DNA of 41,011 bases from an uncultured Prevotella sp. (GCA_900322035.1 ONYL01000015.1:1-41011), one strand, 5' to 3'. Positions 16,022-24,508 are shown, counted from the first letter of the stretch. The notes: generated from the sequence alone by a model not told the origin. A program made the numbers and translations.

Positions 16022-16941
16022 TACTCTTTGATTTTATTCCATGCATTGTTTTGAGAGGCATTGATACCGAAGAGAATCTCGTATACCGATTCTTTCTCTT
16101 TTTGGGTGCCTTTACCTTTATATATATTTGCCAACTCGTCACGTTTGTAGTCGGTCCAAATTTGTGGCAGCAGGCTAAGTGGTCTGTTTTCGTGGGCTTT
16201 TTTCAAATCATTCTCCAATGCCGTAGTGATTTCTGTGCGTCCGCGTTCTGCATTGTTGGCCATCTCGTCAAGTCCTTTGCGATAGTAATCGTATTGTAGT
16301 TGCCGGAAAGGTTGCATCGCACCATCGAGATAATCATTGATGATAGCAAATCTGTTGCGGTTGTTGTCGAAACTCTTCCAACCTGTAAAGGGGAGGTTTT
16401 GAGCATTGTTGGTCAGGTTCATGCAACGTTGCAAAACATCCTCTCCTCCCATAGGTGAGAAGGAATCGAGGTCCATGCCGATGATTAGAAAGGCATAGTA
16501 GGCGCAAAGGGCCGTAAGTTGATTGTCAATGACTTCTTCATTGAATTCCAATTGATCGAACTGGGCAAACTCAAAGTTGAAATCGTTGTCGGTGTTATTG
16601 TATAGAGTGGTAGTGTACGACGAGTTGTAGACAGGCCGGTTGGCTTGAATCAGCGCCTTGCAAGTGAAGGCGTTTGTGGATACGTCATATTTAGTAACGG
16701 TGATATTGAAATTGCAAACGATACGTTCGTTCTTCTGAAACTTCAGGTTTGTCCACTGATGGTCGTTGAAGAAGTTTTGTAGAGTCTCCTTCAGATTGTC
16801 GAAAACACTTGCATCCGTGCCCTGAATCTGATTGTGGTTGATGGTCACGGTGGCATTCAGCTCTTGAGCCCTTGAGCTAAAGAAGATGGCAAAGCTCATC
16901 AATAATGTCGCGAGCAACTTCCGTCTTTGGCTTTTTGTCAT
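16021..16941 (-). CDS. porD: Type IX secretion protein PorD-like (DUF4835)
   Basis: A 306-residue protein with an N-terminal signal peptide (MTKSQRRKLLATLL... cleaved after SRAQ), predicted periplasmic or outer-membrane associated. Features matching DUF4835 are TVTINHNQIQGTD near the N-terminus and the FDQLEFNEEVIDNQLTALCA segment. The order coaBC-porD-recN is, from memory, the same as in Porphyromonas gingivalis, where this family is called PorD and linked to type IX secretion. The precise role of PorD is not established. The chosen start overlaps the end of coaBC by 65 bp; the next Met (16899) would shorten the positive n-region of the signal, so I keep the longer form. Confidence 0.85.
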   Translation of the reverse strand: MTKSQRRKLLATLLMSFAIFFSSRAQELNATVTINHNQIQGTDASVFDNLKETLQNFFNDHQWTNLKFQKNERIVCNFNITVTKYDVSTNAFTCKALIQANRPVYNSSYTTTLYNNTDNDFNFEFAQFDQLEFNEEVIDNQLTALCAYYAFLIIGMDLDSFSPMGGEDVLQRCMNLTNNAQNLPFTGWKSFDNNRNRFAIINDYLDGAMQPFRQLQYDYYRKGLDEMANNAERGRTEITTALENDLKKAHENRPLSLLPQIWTDYKRDELANIYKGKGTQKEKESVYEILFGINASQNNAWNKIKE

Positions 16942-18085
16942 AGTCCTTCCGCCCTTGTGTTGAGATGATACTTATCTTGTTGTCGTCGCTTCTGAATGTC
17001 GTGCCTTTGCAACGTGTTGAGTTGAGTACGACAAAGTCGGCGTTTTTCTTTTCCAATTTCTTTTTTGCGTTATTCTCCTCATCATTGGTCTCCAACGCAA
17101 AAGCGACAAGTCGCTGATGGGGAGTTTTCATTCTACCTAATTGGGCTGCGATATCTTGCGTGGGCATTAGGGTCAGCGTTAGATGGTTACCTTCCCGCTT
17201 AATTTTCTGACCTGCCGGATGCTCAGGCTTGAAGTCGGCTACTGCCGCACAGAGAATTGCTGCATCCATGTCTGGAAAGAGGCGTACAGACTCGTCATAC
17301 ATCTGTTGGCAGTTTTCCACATTGATGCGGTGGATGCCGGCTGAGCAGCTGAGTGTCACAGGACCTGCGATGAGGTACACTTCAAACCCTCTTCTTAAGC
17401 ATTCTTCGGCGATGGCAAATCCCATTTTCCCCGATGAGTAATTACCGATGAAACGCACTGGGTCGATCTTTTCATACGTAGGACCTGCCGTGATGAGGAT
17501 GCGTTTGGCATTATTGTCCTTTTTTACCGCCTGGCGTGACAGTACTGAGGCAACGTGTTCAACTATCTTCTCGGGTTCCTCCATGCGTCCTTTGCCTTCA
17601 AGACCGCTGGCGAGAAATCCACTCTCCGGTTCGATAATGTGGTTGCCGAAACTTTTCAATATCTGTATGTTGGCCTGTGTCGTGGGATGCTGATACATAT
17701 CCAAATCCATTGCTGGTGCAATGAAGACCGGTGCTCGCATGGCCAAATATGTTGTCACGAGCATGTTGTCGGCTATGCCGTGGGCCATTTTCCCCATGGT
17801 GCTTGCCGTGCATGGAGCGATCACCATGGCATCAGCCCACAATCCCAATGTCACGTGTGAATGCCACGTACCATCGCGTTGAGAAAAGAAGTCGCTGATC
17901 ACAGGGCGTTGTGAGAGGGTCGCCAGCGTGAGTGGAGTGATAAACTCTTTGCCCGAGGGGGTGATGACGACTTGGACTTCTGCACCCCGCTTTACGAACT
18001 CACGGATGATGAGGCAGGATTTGTATGCGGCGATAGACCCAGTGATGCCTAATACGATTTTCTTTCCTTTTAGAATGTCATCCAT
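16877..18085 (-). CDS. coaBC: Bifunctional CoaBC (phosphopantothenoylcysteine synthetase/decarboxylase)
   Basis: A 402-residue coenzyme A biosynthesis enzyme. The N-terminal half is the FMN-dependent decarboxylase CoaC (GSIAAYKS near 16, the active His in HSHVTLGLWADA, then APCTASTMGKMAHG and PAMDLDMY). The C-terminal half from about residue 190 is the CTP-dependent synthetase CoaB (ITAGPTYEKIDPVRFIGN-type opening, SSGKMGFAIAEE, AAVADFKPEH). The start overlaps the preceding exonuclease gene by 8 bp and its end overlaps porD by 65 bp, so this is a very compact operon. Confidence 0.96.
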   Translation of the reverse strand: MDDILKGKKIVLGITGSIAAYKSCLIIREFVKRGAEVQVVITPSGKEFITPLTLATLSQRPVISDFFSQRDGTWHSHVTLGLWADAMVIAPCTASTMGKMAHGIADNMLVTTYLAMRAPVFIAPAMDLDMYQHPTTQANIQILKSFGNHIIEPESGFLASGLEGKGRMEEPEKIVEHVASVLSRQAVKKDNNAKRILITAGPTYEKIDPVRFIGNYSSGKMGFAIAEECLRRGFEVYLIAGPVTLSCSAGIHRINVENCQQMYDESVRLFPDMDAAILCAAVADFKPEHPAGQKIKREGNHLTLTLMPTQDIAAQLGRMKTPHQRLVAFALETNDEENNAKKKLEKKNADFVVLNSTRCKGTTFRSDDNKISIISTQGRKDYDKKPKTEVARDIIDELCHLL

Positions 18086-18935
18086 TGAGTTTTGCGTCTT
18101 TTAAACGGATACGTGTAAGCACTTGCTTTGTGTTGAGTGGGAAGTCGGCATTGAGTATCCAATTGTAAAAACCAGGATCGTGATGCAGGACCTCCAGCAC
18201 GGGACGATCTTTGTATTTGCCAAAATTAAAGGTCTCCACCAGCTGTGGCTTGCCGTCTTTGTCGAGTACGACGTCGCCTTTTGCGTCTTTGAGTTCCTTC
18301 CATACAATTCTTCCGGCAAAGTCGACATTGTCGTTTTGCTTTGAGAATTCAGCCAGTGCGTTCATGTCGTTGGGCAACTGCTGCTCCGGGTCTTCTTGTT
18401 TGCCTGGAGCATATCGGTCTACTTGTCCCATGAGCACTCTGTAGGTAGCCTCTGTGTCTTGATCGGCACGGTGAGCCTTGAAGTCATCTTCCATCTTTCT
18501 GCCGCAATAAAACTTATAGGCTGCTGCAAGATTACGCTTCTCCATCTTGTGATAGATCACTTGTGCGTCGATAAGTCTGCATTTAGAAAAATCGAAGTCA
18601 ACATTTGCCCTCAGGAATTCCTCGCACAGCAAAGGAACATCAAACCGGTTGCTGTTGAAGCCGGCAAAATCACAGCCTTTGAATTTCTGGGCCAAATACC
18701 CCGAAAGTTCCTTGAATGTTTTGGCATCTTTCACTTTCTCATCATCAATGCCTGTCAAGGCTGTGACTTCCGCCGGGATATGTTTCTCCGGATTGATGAA
18801 GATGTTCTCCCGCTCTTCTTTTCCATCGGGGTACACTTTGATGTAAGACATCTGTATGATCCGGTCTTTTGCCAAATCAAGGCCCGTTGTCTCCAGGTCA
18901 AAAACGATGAGGGGTTTTGTGAGATTTAAATTCAT
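18078..18935 (-). CDS. DnaQ-like 3'-5' exonuclease with DUF3820-type C-terminus
   Basis: A 285-residue DEDDh exonuclease. Exo I is FDLETTGLD (residues ~12-20), Exo II lies at FNSNRFDVPLL (~94-104) and Exo III at HRADQDTEA (~155-163), giving the metal-binding acidic residues and the catalytic His. The C-terminal portion (FNFGKYKDRPVLEVLHHDPGF...) looks like the small domain also found at the end of exodeoxyribonuclease X-like proteins. It starts 2 bp after the dnaN stop, so proofreading, repair or mismatch work alongside the sliding clamp is plausible but inferred. Confidence 0.88.
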   Translation of the reverse strand: MNLNLTKPLIVFDLETTGLDLAKDRIIQMSYIKVYPDGKEERENIFINPEKHIPAEVTALTGIDDEKVKDAKTFKELSGYLAQKFKGCDFAGFNSNRFDVPLLCEEFLRANVDFDFSKCRLIDAQVIYHKMEKRNLAAAYKFYCGRKMEDDFKAHRADQDTEATYRVLMGQVDRYAPGKQEDPEQQLPNDMNALAEFSKQNDNVDFAGRIVWKELKDAKGDVVLDKDGKPQLVETFNFGKYKDRPVLEVLHHDPGFYNWILNADFPLNTKQVLTRIRLKDAKLNG

Positions 18936-18937
18936 GA

Positions 18938-20062
18938 TTATTCGCTTAACAACATTGGCATGAGCATCATGAGTACATCCTCATTGCCGCTCTCCTCAGA
19001 AGGATGCATAAGACCCGGACGCGAGGGATCGGCCAAGTCAAACTGAACTGATTCACATTCAAGATTGGACAAGACCTCCATGAGACCTGTTCCGCGGAAA
19101 CCTATATTCATGGGATTCCCTTCATATTCGCAGTAAAGACTTTCCTTGGCACTTTTGGCGAAGTCCAAGTCTTCGGAACTTATTTCCAATTTACCGCTTT
19201 CAATATGCAAACGCACCAACTCACTGCTCTCACTTGCAAAGGGGAGAACGCGACGTATGGAACTGAGCATACTCTTGCGGTCGATAATCATCTTGTTAGG
19301 ATTGTTTTGGGATACAACGGCATTATAATTGGGGAATTTGCCTTCAATCAGCCGGCAATAGAGTGAACCGTTCTCGAAATTGAACTGTGCAGCCTGTTGC
19401 GTAAACTTCACGACCACGTCGCCAATCCCTTTGTCGAGGATAGTTTTCAGTACACCTGCAGGCTTGCGGGGAAGAATGAAAGATGAAGGGACTTCGCTTT
19501 TTATATCGTGTTCGCGGGAGCGTACGAGCTTGTGGCCGTCGCAGGAAACAATGGCCAAATGGTCGTTTGTCAGGTCAAAGCATATACCATTCATTGCCGG
19601 ATGAATCTCTTCGTTGGCGATGGCAAATATTGAACGGCTCACTGCATTCAGCAGTACGCCCGCGTCAATGGTGAACACAGAACTCTCATCTTCGATGACA
19701 GGAGTTTGTGGATAAACGTTGGCATCTTCACCTACGATGTGATATTCTCCGTTTTGGTAACGCACGTCAATGGTGTTACTCGAAAGGTTTACTTTGAAAA
19801 TAATGGGTTGCTCAGGGAGCTCTTTCAGGGTATCGAGCATATCAGAACTGCGGACTGCGAAACTGCCGTCTGCATCTGTGTCTTCAAGGAGAACTTGAGC
19901 CTTGGCAACATTCTCTCCGTCGCTGGCCGTAAGTGTCAGTGTGTTGCCTTTGACTTCAAAGAGGAAGCACTCAAGAATGGGGAGTGAGTTTTTGGGATTC
20001 AACACTTTTGACAGGGTTTGCAGCCTGCTGTTGAGAGTTGAGCTTGAAACGGTAAAATTCAT
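18938..20062 (-). CDS. dnaN: DNA polymerase III sliding clamp, beta subunit
   Basis: A 374-residue ring-forming processivity factor. The sequence has the three repeated clamp domains (about 1-120, 121-245, 246-374): MNFTVSSSTLNSRLQTLSKVL, LPILECFLFEV, HPAMNGICFDL and the C-terminal SGNEDVLMMLMPMLL, the last being the conserved clamp terminus. I chose the start at MNFTVSS; the frame is open 49 codons upstream through the promoter, with Phe/Lys-rich sequence that is not part of the family. It heads the leftward cluster with exonuclease, coaBC, porD, recN and the TPR gene. Confidence 0.97.
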   Translation of the reverse strand: MNFTVSSSTLNSRLQTLSKVLNPKNSLPILECFLFEVKGNTLTLTASDGENVAKAQVLLEDTDADGSFAVRSSDMLDTLKELPEQPIIFKVNLSSNTIDVRYQNGEYHIVGEDANVYPQTPVIEDESSVFTIDAGVLLNAVSRSIFAIANEEIHPAMNGICFDLTNDHLAIVSCDGHKLVRSREHDIKSEVPSSFILPRKPAGVLKTILDKGIGDVVVKFTQQAAQFNFENGSLYCRLIEGKFPNYNAVVSQNNPNKMIIDRKSMLSSIRRVLPFASESSELVRLHIESGKLEISSEDLDFAKSAKESLYCEYEGNPMNIGFRGTGLMEVLSNLECESVQFDLADPSRPGLMHPSEESGNEDVLMMLMPMLLSE

Positions 20063-20094
20063 ATTTGTTTCTTTTAGTTTTATCTTTATAGATA

Positions 20095-20126
20095 CAAAAA
20101 TACGGAAAAAAAACTTCCCGAACAAA
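20095..20126 (-). promoter_or_regulatory. Promoter of the dnaN cluster
   Basis: Minus strand TTTG (20126-20123), 20-bp spacer, TATTTTTG (20102-20095): consensus. It predicts a short leader before 20062 and could drive all six leftward genes, since no terminator was seen until 12656-12690. Confidence 0.75.
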
Positions 20127-20202
20127 AAAAAGACTGAAATATTTCGGAAGATTGGGAATCTTTTCGTAATTTCGCAGAAAGAAACATTTAATAATAAATA
20201 GC

Positions 20203-20634
20203 ATGGCATTATCAGGTATAGAAGTTATCGGTAAAATCATCAAAGTAAGCGATGCCCGTTCGGGGGTGTCCAAACGTTCTGGAAATGAATGGAAATCACA
20301 GGATTTTGTAATTGAGGAGCAAGGATCCAATGGTTTTCCACGTATGTGTAATTTTACAGTTTTTGGCGCTGATCGTCTTGAACAATTTCAGATAAAGGTG
20401 GGCGACACGGTACATGTGTGGCTCGACATCAATGCTCGTCCTTGGCAGGACAGATACTTCAATGATATTCGTGCTTATCGTGTTGATCATGTTGATCCCA
20501 ACTCGGTAGGTATGGCTAATGGCGGTTATGCCGCAGCTCCCTCAGCACCTGCCGCTGGTCCTGCATCACCCGTTTCGCCTGTGGAAACGCCTGCTCAGGA
20601 CACCTCCGACGAGGATAGCTCTTTACCCTTCTAA
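20203..20634 (+). CDS. DUF3127 OB-fold protein, SSB-like
   Basis: A 143-residue protein made of an OB-fold-like domain (1-105; GIEVIGKIIKV, KSQDFVIEEQG, WQDRYFNDIRAYRV) and a disordered Ala/Pro-rich linker ending in DEDSSLPF. The domain fits the Bacteroidetes DUF3127 family, related to single-stranded DNA-binding proteins. The acidic tail with terminal Leu-Pro-Phe closely resembles the SSB C-terminal tip (..DDxxPF) used to recruit replication and repair proteins. It is divergent from dnaN, separated by 140 bp, which fits a DNA-metabolism role. Whether this is the cell's main SSB or a paralogue cannot be seen here. Two weak TTTCG/TAATTTCG boxes precede it; no clear promoter. Confidence 0.85.
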   Translation: MALSGIEVIGKIIKVSDARSGVSKRSGNEWKSQDFVIEEQGSNGFPRMCNFTVFGADRLEQFQIKVGDTVHVWLDINARPWQDRYFNDIRAYRVDHVDPNSVGMANGGYAAAPSAPAAGPASPVSPVETPAQDTSDEDSSLPF

Positions 20635-20673
20635 ATTGTCGCTCACTTTGTTTATTTGTCCGAAAGGATAAAA

Positions 20674-20728
20674 AGCATACAACCTATACATCCGCAATGC
20701 TGATCTTTCCGCATTGCGGATGTTTTAT
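20674..20728 (+). terminator. Terminator of the DUF3127 gene
   Basis: ATCCGCAATG (20690-20699) pairs with CATTGCGGAT (20712-20721), extended by an outer GCATA/TATGC pairing and followed by a T-rich stretch. It lies 40 bp past the stop codon. Confidence 0.8.
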
Positions 20729-20777
20729 GCTTTCATTTAGGATAGGCCTTTCAAGATCACTCCACCGAAACAGCAAA

Positions 20778-20812
20778 AAAATGGCCGCATCCTTAAAGAT
20801 TGCGACCATTTT
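20778..20812 (-). terminator. Second terminator downstream of clpC
   Basis: AAAATGG-n-CGCA pairs with TGCG-n-CCATTTT (one mismatch). On the minus strand it is followed by a run of seven T, giving a canonical intrinsic terminator about 90 bp beyond the clpC stop. Confidence 0.7.
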
Positions 20813-20837
20813 ATTATTCTCAATTGCTTGTGAAAAA

Positions 20838-20880
20838 GAAGGGCAATTCAATCTCCCTTTACTAAAATTAATTGCCCTTC
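20838..20880 (-). terminator. First terminator downstream of clpC
   Basis: A perfect 11-bp inverted repeat GAAGGGCAATT (20838-20848) with AATTGCCCTTC (20870-20880), 22 bp beyond the clpC stop. On the minus strand the sequence after it is T-rich. Confidence 0.75.
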
Positions 20881-20902
20881 CCACTTGAACTTGTCATTGA
20901 TT

Positions 20903-23470
20903 TTAATTTATCGTTTCTTCTTCAGTCATTTCCGGCTTGATATTGAAGCTGAGCTTGTCACCCTCTTTCTCAACATAGATAACGTCACCAGGCTTGAGCT
21001 GGTCTGACAGGAGGAGCTCGCACAAGCCATCTTCAATATAGTTCTGAATGGCACGTTTGAGGGGACGTGCGCCAAACTGGACGTCGTAGCCTTTTGTGGC
21101 AACAAACTCCTTGGCTTCATCGCTGATTCTTATCTTGAAGCCCATTCCCTCAACGCGCTTGAAGAGATCCTTCAATTCAAGATCTATGATGCGCTTTATG
21201 GCATGTAGGTCAAGCTGATCGAAGGTGATGATCTCATCTAAGCGATTCAAGAACTCTGGCGCAAATTGACGGCTCAAGCTCTTCTGAATGATGGACCGAG
21301 CGTATTCCTTGTTTTGTTCGTTGAACTGAGTAAGACCCTCACCAGGAGCAGTGAATCCTACACCCCGCCCAAATTCCTTGAGTTGCTTGGTTCCGGCATT
21401 TGAAGTCATGATGATGATAGTGTTGCGGAAATCTACGAGACGTCCGTTTCCATCTGTGAGTCGTCCTTCGTCAAGTACCTGAAGCAGCAGGTTGAATACA
21501 TTGCTGTGAGCCTTCTCTATCTCGTCGAGCAAAACGATGGAGTAGGGATGACGGCGTACTCGTTCGGTGAGCTGACCACCTTCTTCATAACCGACGTAGC
21601 CCGGAGGCGCTCCTACAAGGCGCGACACATTGAAACTCTCTGTGTATTCGCTCATGTCAATACGGATAAGAGCGTCTTTTGAGCCAAACATATTTTCGGC
21701 CAACTTTTTGGCGAGGTATGTCTTTCCCACACCGGTAGGACCCAAGAACATGAAAACACCGATAGGATGATTGGGTTCCCTCAGACCAACCCGGTTGCGG
21801 CGTATGGCTTTGACGACCTTGTCGATGGCATTGTCTTGGGCGATTATGGACTTCTTCAACTCCGTATCCATTGAACGCAGACGAACACTTTCGGGTTGGT
21901 CGATCTGTTGCACGGGTACTCCCGTCATCAGTGAAACGACATCAGCAACATCCTGTGCTTCGACAGTCAAGCGCTCTTCGTTGTCTTCATGAGCCCATTG
22001 GGCGTTGAGCTCTTGCAACTTGCGATCAATCTCTGCCTGGTGATCTCGATAACTTGCTGCCAATTCAAAGTTCTGGTTGCGTACGGCATTTTGCTTTTTT
22101 GTCTTTACATCTTCGAGTTCTTTCTCCAACGCTACGACTTCAGGAGGAACGCTGGCATGACGCAAATGTACGCGCGAGCCCGCCTCGTCCAGAGCATCTA
22201 TGGCTTTGTCGGGGAAAAAACGGTCTGTGGCATACCTTTCTGTCAATTTGACACAAGCATCAATGGCCTCGTCACTATATGTGACGTGATGGTGATCCTC
22301 GTAACGTTCTTTAATGTTGCGAAGTATCTCCGTGGTCTCTTCAGCTGTTGTCGGCTCAACAAGAACCTTTTGAAAGCGACGTTCCAAAGCTCCGTCCTTC
22401 TCAATGGAGTTGCGGTATTCGTCGAGAGTGGTTGCTCCGATGCACTGGATGGTTCCCCGCGCCAAGGCTGGCTTCATGATATTGGCGGCGTCCATGCTTC
22501 CTGGTGTTGAACCTGCGCCGATTAAGGTATGGATCTCGTCGATGAAAACAATGATGTCGGGATTTTGTTCAAGTTCTTTCAAGAGAGCTTTTATGCGCTC
22601 TTCAAACTGTCCGCGGTATTTTGTTCCAGCCACAATGCCTGTCATATCAAGATTCACAACCCGCTTGTTAAACAATACGGGGGAGCATTTCTTTTTGGCG
22701 ATGAGCTGTGCCAATCCTTCGACAATAGCACTCTTACCCACTCCCGGTTCACCGATAAGAATAGGGTTGTTCTTTTTTCTGCGGCAGAGAATTTCGATAA
22801 TGCGTTGTATTTCATTCTCGCGCCCCACTACTGGATCGAGTTTTCCGTCGGCTGCGGCTTGGGTCAAGTCGGTAGAGAAGTTGTCCAAGACTGGAGTCTT
22901 TCCGCTTCCGCGTTGAGTTTGTGTTTGAGTGGCCTTGCCCGAATCCCCGGTACTGCGCCATTCCTTGCTTTCATGGTCGTTGCCATCTGTCTCTTCATAG
23001 TCTTCACTGGGAAGATCCAAGCCGTCCTTGTGGGCTGGAGCCTGAAGGTAAGAGACAACGTCTTCATATGTAATATTATTGAATTCCAGTACCTCTTTGG
23101 CACCGTTGTTCATTTGATCGTGCAGTATGGCCATCAGCAGATGCTGTACATCCACAGTTTGTGTATGCTGCATTCGTGCTTCAAGTACTGCAAGTTTGAG
23201 AATGTTGCTGGCTTTCTCATTCAGTACAAGTTCACTTGTGTTGAGGGGTTCGTTGGCGTCGTCCTCTCGCACGCGCTCTTCAAGTTCATTCTTGATGGTT
23301 TGCTCGTTTATCTTCATACGGTCGAACAGGCCTCTAACAACGCTGTTTTTCTCGCGGATGATACCCAATAGCAAATGTTCAGGCCCTACGGACCTGCTTG
23401 CCAGGCGCGTAGCTTCCTCTCTGCTGAAAGCGAGGATTTCTGAAACCTTTGGTGAAAATTGACTTGTCAT
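20903..23470 (-). CDS. clpC: Clp protease ATP-binding subunit ClpC
   Basis: An 855-residue AAA+ unfoldase that feeds substrates to ClpP in the cytoplasm. Order: N-terminal double Clp repeat (1-150), AAA1 with Walker A GEPGVGKSAIVEG (~240) and Walker B VFIDEIHTLIG, a middle domain with a UVR-like segment (KKQNAVRNQNFELAASYRD), AAA2 with Walker A GPTGVGKTYLAKKL and Walker B VLLDEIEKAH. The UVR-containing middle domain marks ClpC rather than ClpB or ClpA. An insert of about 45 polar residues follows the N-domain. It is preceded by a 136-bp gap with a sigma-54-like site and followed by two terminators, so it is probably monocistronic. Confidence 0.95.
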   Translation of the reverse strand: MTSQFSPKVSEILAFSREEATRLASRSVGPEHLLLGIIREKNSVVRGLFDRMKINEQTIKNELEERVREDDANEPLNTSELVLNEKASNILKLAVLEARMQHTQTVDVQHLLMAILHDQMNNGAKEVLEFNNITYEDVVSYLQAPAHKDGLDLPSEDYEETDGNDHESKEWRSTGDSGKATQTQTQRGSGKTPVLDNFSTDLTQAAADGKLDPVVGRENEIQRIIEILCRRKKNNPILIGEPGVGKSAIVEGLAQLIAKKKCSPVLFNKRVVNLDMTGIVAGTKYRGQFEERIKALLKELEQNPDIIVFIDEIHTLIGAGSTPGSMDAANIMKPALARGTIQCIGATTLDEYRNSIEKDGALERRFQKVLVEPTTAEETTEILRNIKERYEDHHHVTYSDEAIDACVKLTERYATDRFFPDKAIDALDEAGSRVHLRHASVPPEVVALEKELEDVKTKKQNAVRNQNFELAASYRDHQAEIDRKLQELNAQWAHEDNEERLTVEAQDVADVVSLMTGVPVQQIDQPESVRLRSMDTELKKSIIAQDNAIDKVVKAIRRNRVGLREPNHPIGVFMFLGPTGVGKTYLAKKLAENMFGSKDALIRIDMSEYTESFNVSRLVGAPPGYVGYEEGGQLTERVRRHPYSIVLLDEIEKAHSNVFNLLLQVLDEGRLTDGNGRLVDFRNTIIIMTSNAGTKQLKEFGRGVGFTAPGEGLTQFNEQNKEYARSIIQKSLSRQFAPEFLNRLDEIITFDQLDLHAIKRIIDLELKDLFKRVEGMGFKIRISDEAKEFVATKGYDVQFGARPLKRAIQNYIEDGLCELLLSDQLKPGDVIYVEKEGDKLSFNIKPEMTEEETIN

Positions 23471-23556
23471 CCTTAATAACCTTTCTTTTTGATGTTAATA
23501 ATTTCAACCCATGCCTAATTGATTAAGATACACGGATTTCTTTTTCTGTTTTTACC

Positions 23557-23573
23557 TACAAATCCCGTGCCAA
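23557..23573 (-). promoter_or_regulatory. Possible sigma-54 promoter upstream of clpC
   Basis: Minus strand reads TTGGCACG-GGAT-TTGTA. This matches the sigma-54 consensus TGGCACR-N4-TTGCA at every position except -12, where GC is GT. The invariant GG is present and the spacing to the -12 element is correct. No TTTG/TAnnTTTG promoter was found in the same gap. The predicted start lies near 23546, 75 nt before the clpC ATG. Confidence 0.4.
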
Positions 23574-23606
23574 AGTGTTTATCTTTCAGGAAGTCTGTTA
23601 GTGCAG

Positions 23607-24077
23607 TTACTCGTGATGATAGGGCTCACCTTTACTTATCGTGCAAGCGCGATAGAGTTGCTCTGTGAAGATGAGTCTCACCATTTGGTGGGAGAATGTC
23701 ATTTTTGACAGGCTTATCTTTGCGTCAGCCCGAGAGTAGACTTTCGGTGAAAAACCATAAGGACCACCAATGACGAATACCAAGGTCTTTGCTACAGCCT
23801 GTTTCTTTTGCAGCCATTGTGCAAATTCTATACTCCTCATCTCCTTGCCATGTTCGTCAAGCAGAACTACTGTATCACCGGACCCTAATAGTTTTAGAAT
23901 TTGATCTCCTTCCTTTTCTTTCTGCTGTTCTTTCGAGAGGCTCTTTGTATTTTTTAGCTCTGGTATCACGTCTATTTCGAACGGCAGATAATGTTTGATG
24001 CGATTTGCATAGTCGCTGATGCCGGCGTCAAAATGTTTGTCGGTGGTCTTTCCCACTAAAATCAAAGTGACCTTCAT
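23607..24077 (-). CDS. rlmH: 23S rRNA (pseudouridine1915-N3)-methyltransferase
   Basis: A 156-residue SPOUT-fold SAM-dependent enzyme that methylates pseudouridine 1915 in helix 69 of 23S rRNA. Signature segments are LLDEHGKEMRSIEFA, FVIGGPYGFSP (the SAM-binding trefoil knot) and SLSKMTFSHQMVRLIFTEQLYRA, ending EPYHHE as the family does. Full length and normal. It lies 31 bp downstream of the DUF4491 gene, same strand, so they are probably co-transcribed. Confidence 0.96.
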   Translation of the reverse strand: MKVTLILVGKTTDKHFDAGISDYANRIKHYLPFEIDVIPELKNTKSLSKEQQKEKEGDQILKLLGSGDTVVLLDEHGKEMRSIEFAQWLQKKQAVAKTLVFVIGGPYGFSPKVYSRADAKISLSKMTFSHQMVRLIFTEQLYRACTISKGEPYHHE

Positions 24078-24108
24078 TTCAAAAATCTTTCACACAGGAA
24101 TGCTCTAA

Positions 24109-24444
24109 TTAGTTCTCTCTATTCTTTTTGTTTTCTTTCCTCTTGAGTTCGTAATGTTCTTTTCTTTTAGGGTTCATCGGGAACCATCCCTTTAAGACCC
24201 GCTTTTCCTGAGCGAAAAGTTCACCTATGGACCATAGGAAACTCGCTCCAAGGACTCCGAGCAATATAGAAACATGTTCATTGCTCTCCAGTAGCGACAT
24301 GACAATGCACGCGATGCCACCCAACAGGAACAGCCACCAGGGGCGTGTTCCGAAGTAATATTCTGTTTTAATCACTAACGGGTGGAACAAACCGATGATG
24401 AGAAACGTCAATATGGCGAAAATCGTACCTGTTATATGTATCAT
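24109..24444 (-). CDS. Small membrane protein, probable DUF4491
   Basis: A 111-residue inner-membrane protein with three hydrophobic segments (about 4-24, 36-51, 57-78) and a strongly basic C-terminal tail (KRKEHYELKRKENKKNREN) that should face the cytoplasm. The motif IIGLFHPLVIKTEYYFGTRPWW is what I associate with the uncharacterised Bacteroidetes family DUF4491. Located directly upstream of rlmH. Function unknown. Confidence 0.8.
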   Translation of the reverse strand: MIHITGTIFAILTFLIIGLFHPLVIKTEYYFGTRPWWLFLLGGIACIVMSLLESNEHVSILLGVLGASFLWSIGELFAQEKRVLKGWFPMNPKRKEHYELKRKENKKNREN

Positions 24445-24500
24445 GTGGCAAATTTACTATTTTTTATTGGTTTCTTCTACGTTTTATAGAAAAATATTCG

Positions 24501-24508
24501 TAACTTTG
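24501..24508 (+). promoter_or_regulatory. -7 box upstream of the phosphohexomutase gene
   Basis: TAACTTTG matches TAnnTTTG exactly and lies 48 bp before the ATG at 24556. The -33 region is only T-rich without a clear TTTG. Confidence 0.5.

Noticed and set aside
20063-20209. 49-codon N-terminal extension of dnaN
   Set aside because: It overlaps the consensus promoter at 20095-20126 and encodes Phe/Lys-rich non-family sequence.
24445-24456. TAAATTTG on the minus strand as promoter of the DUF4491 gene
   Set aside because: It lies only a few bases from the start codon, would make a leaderless mRNA, and has no -33 box.
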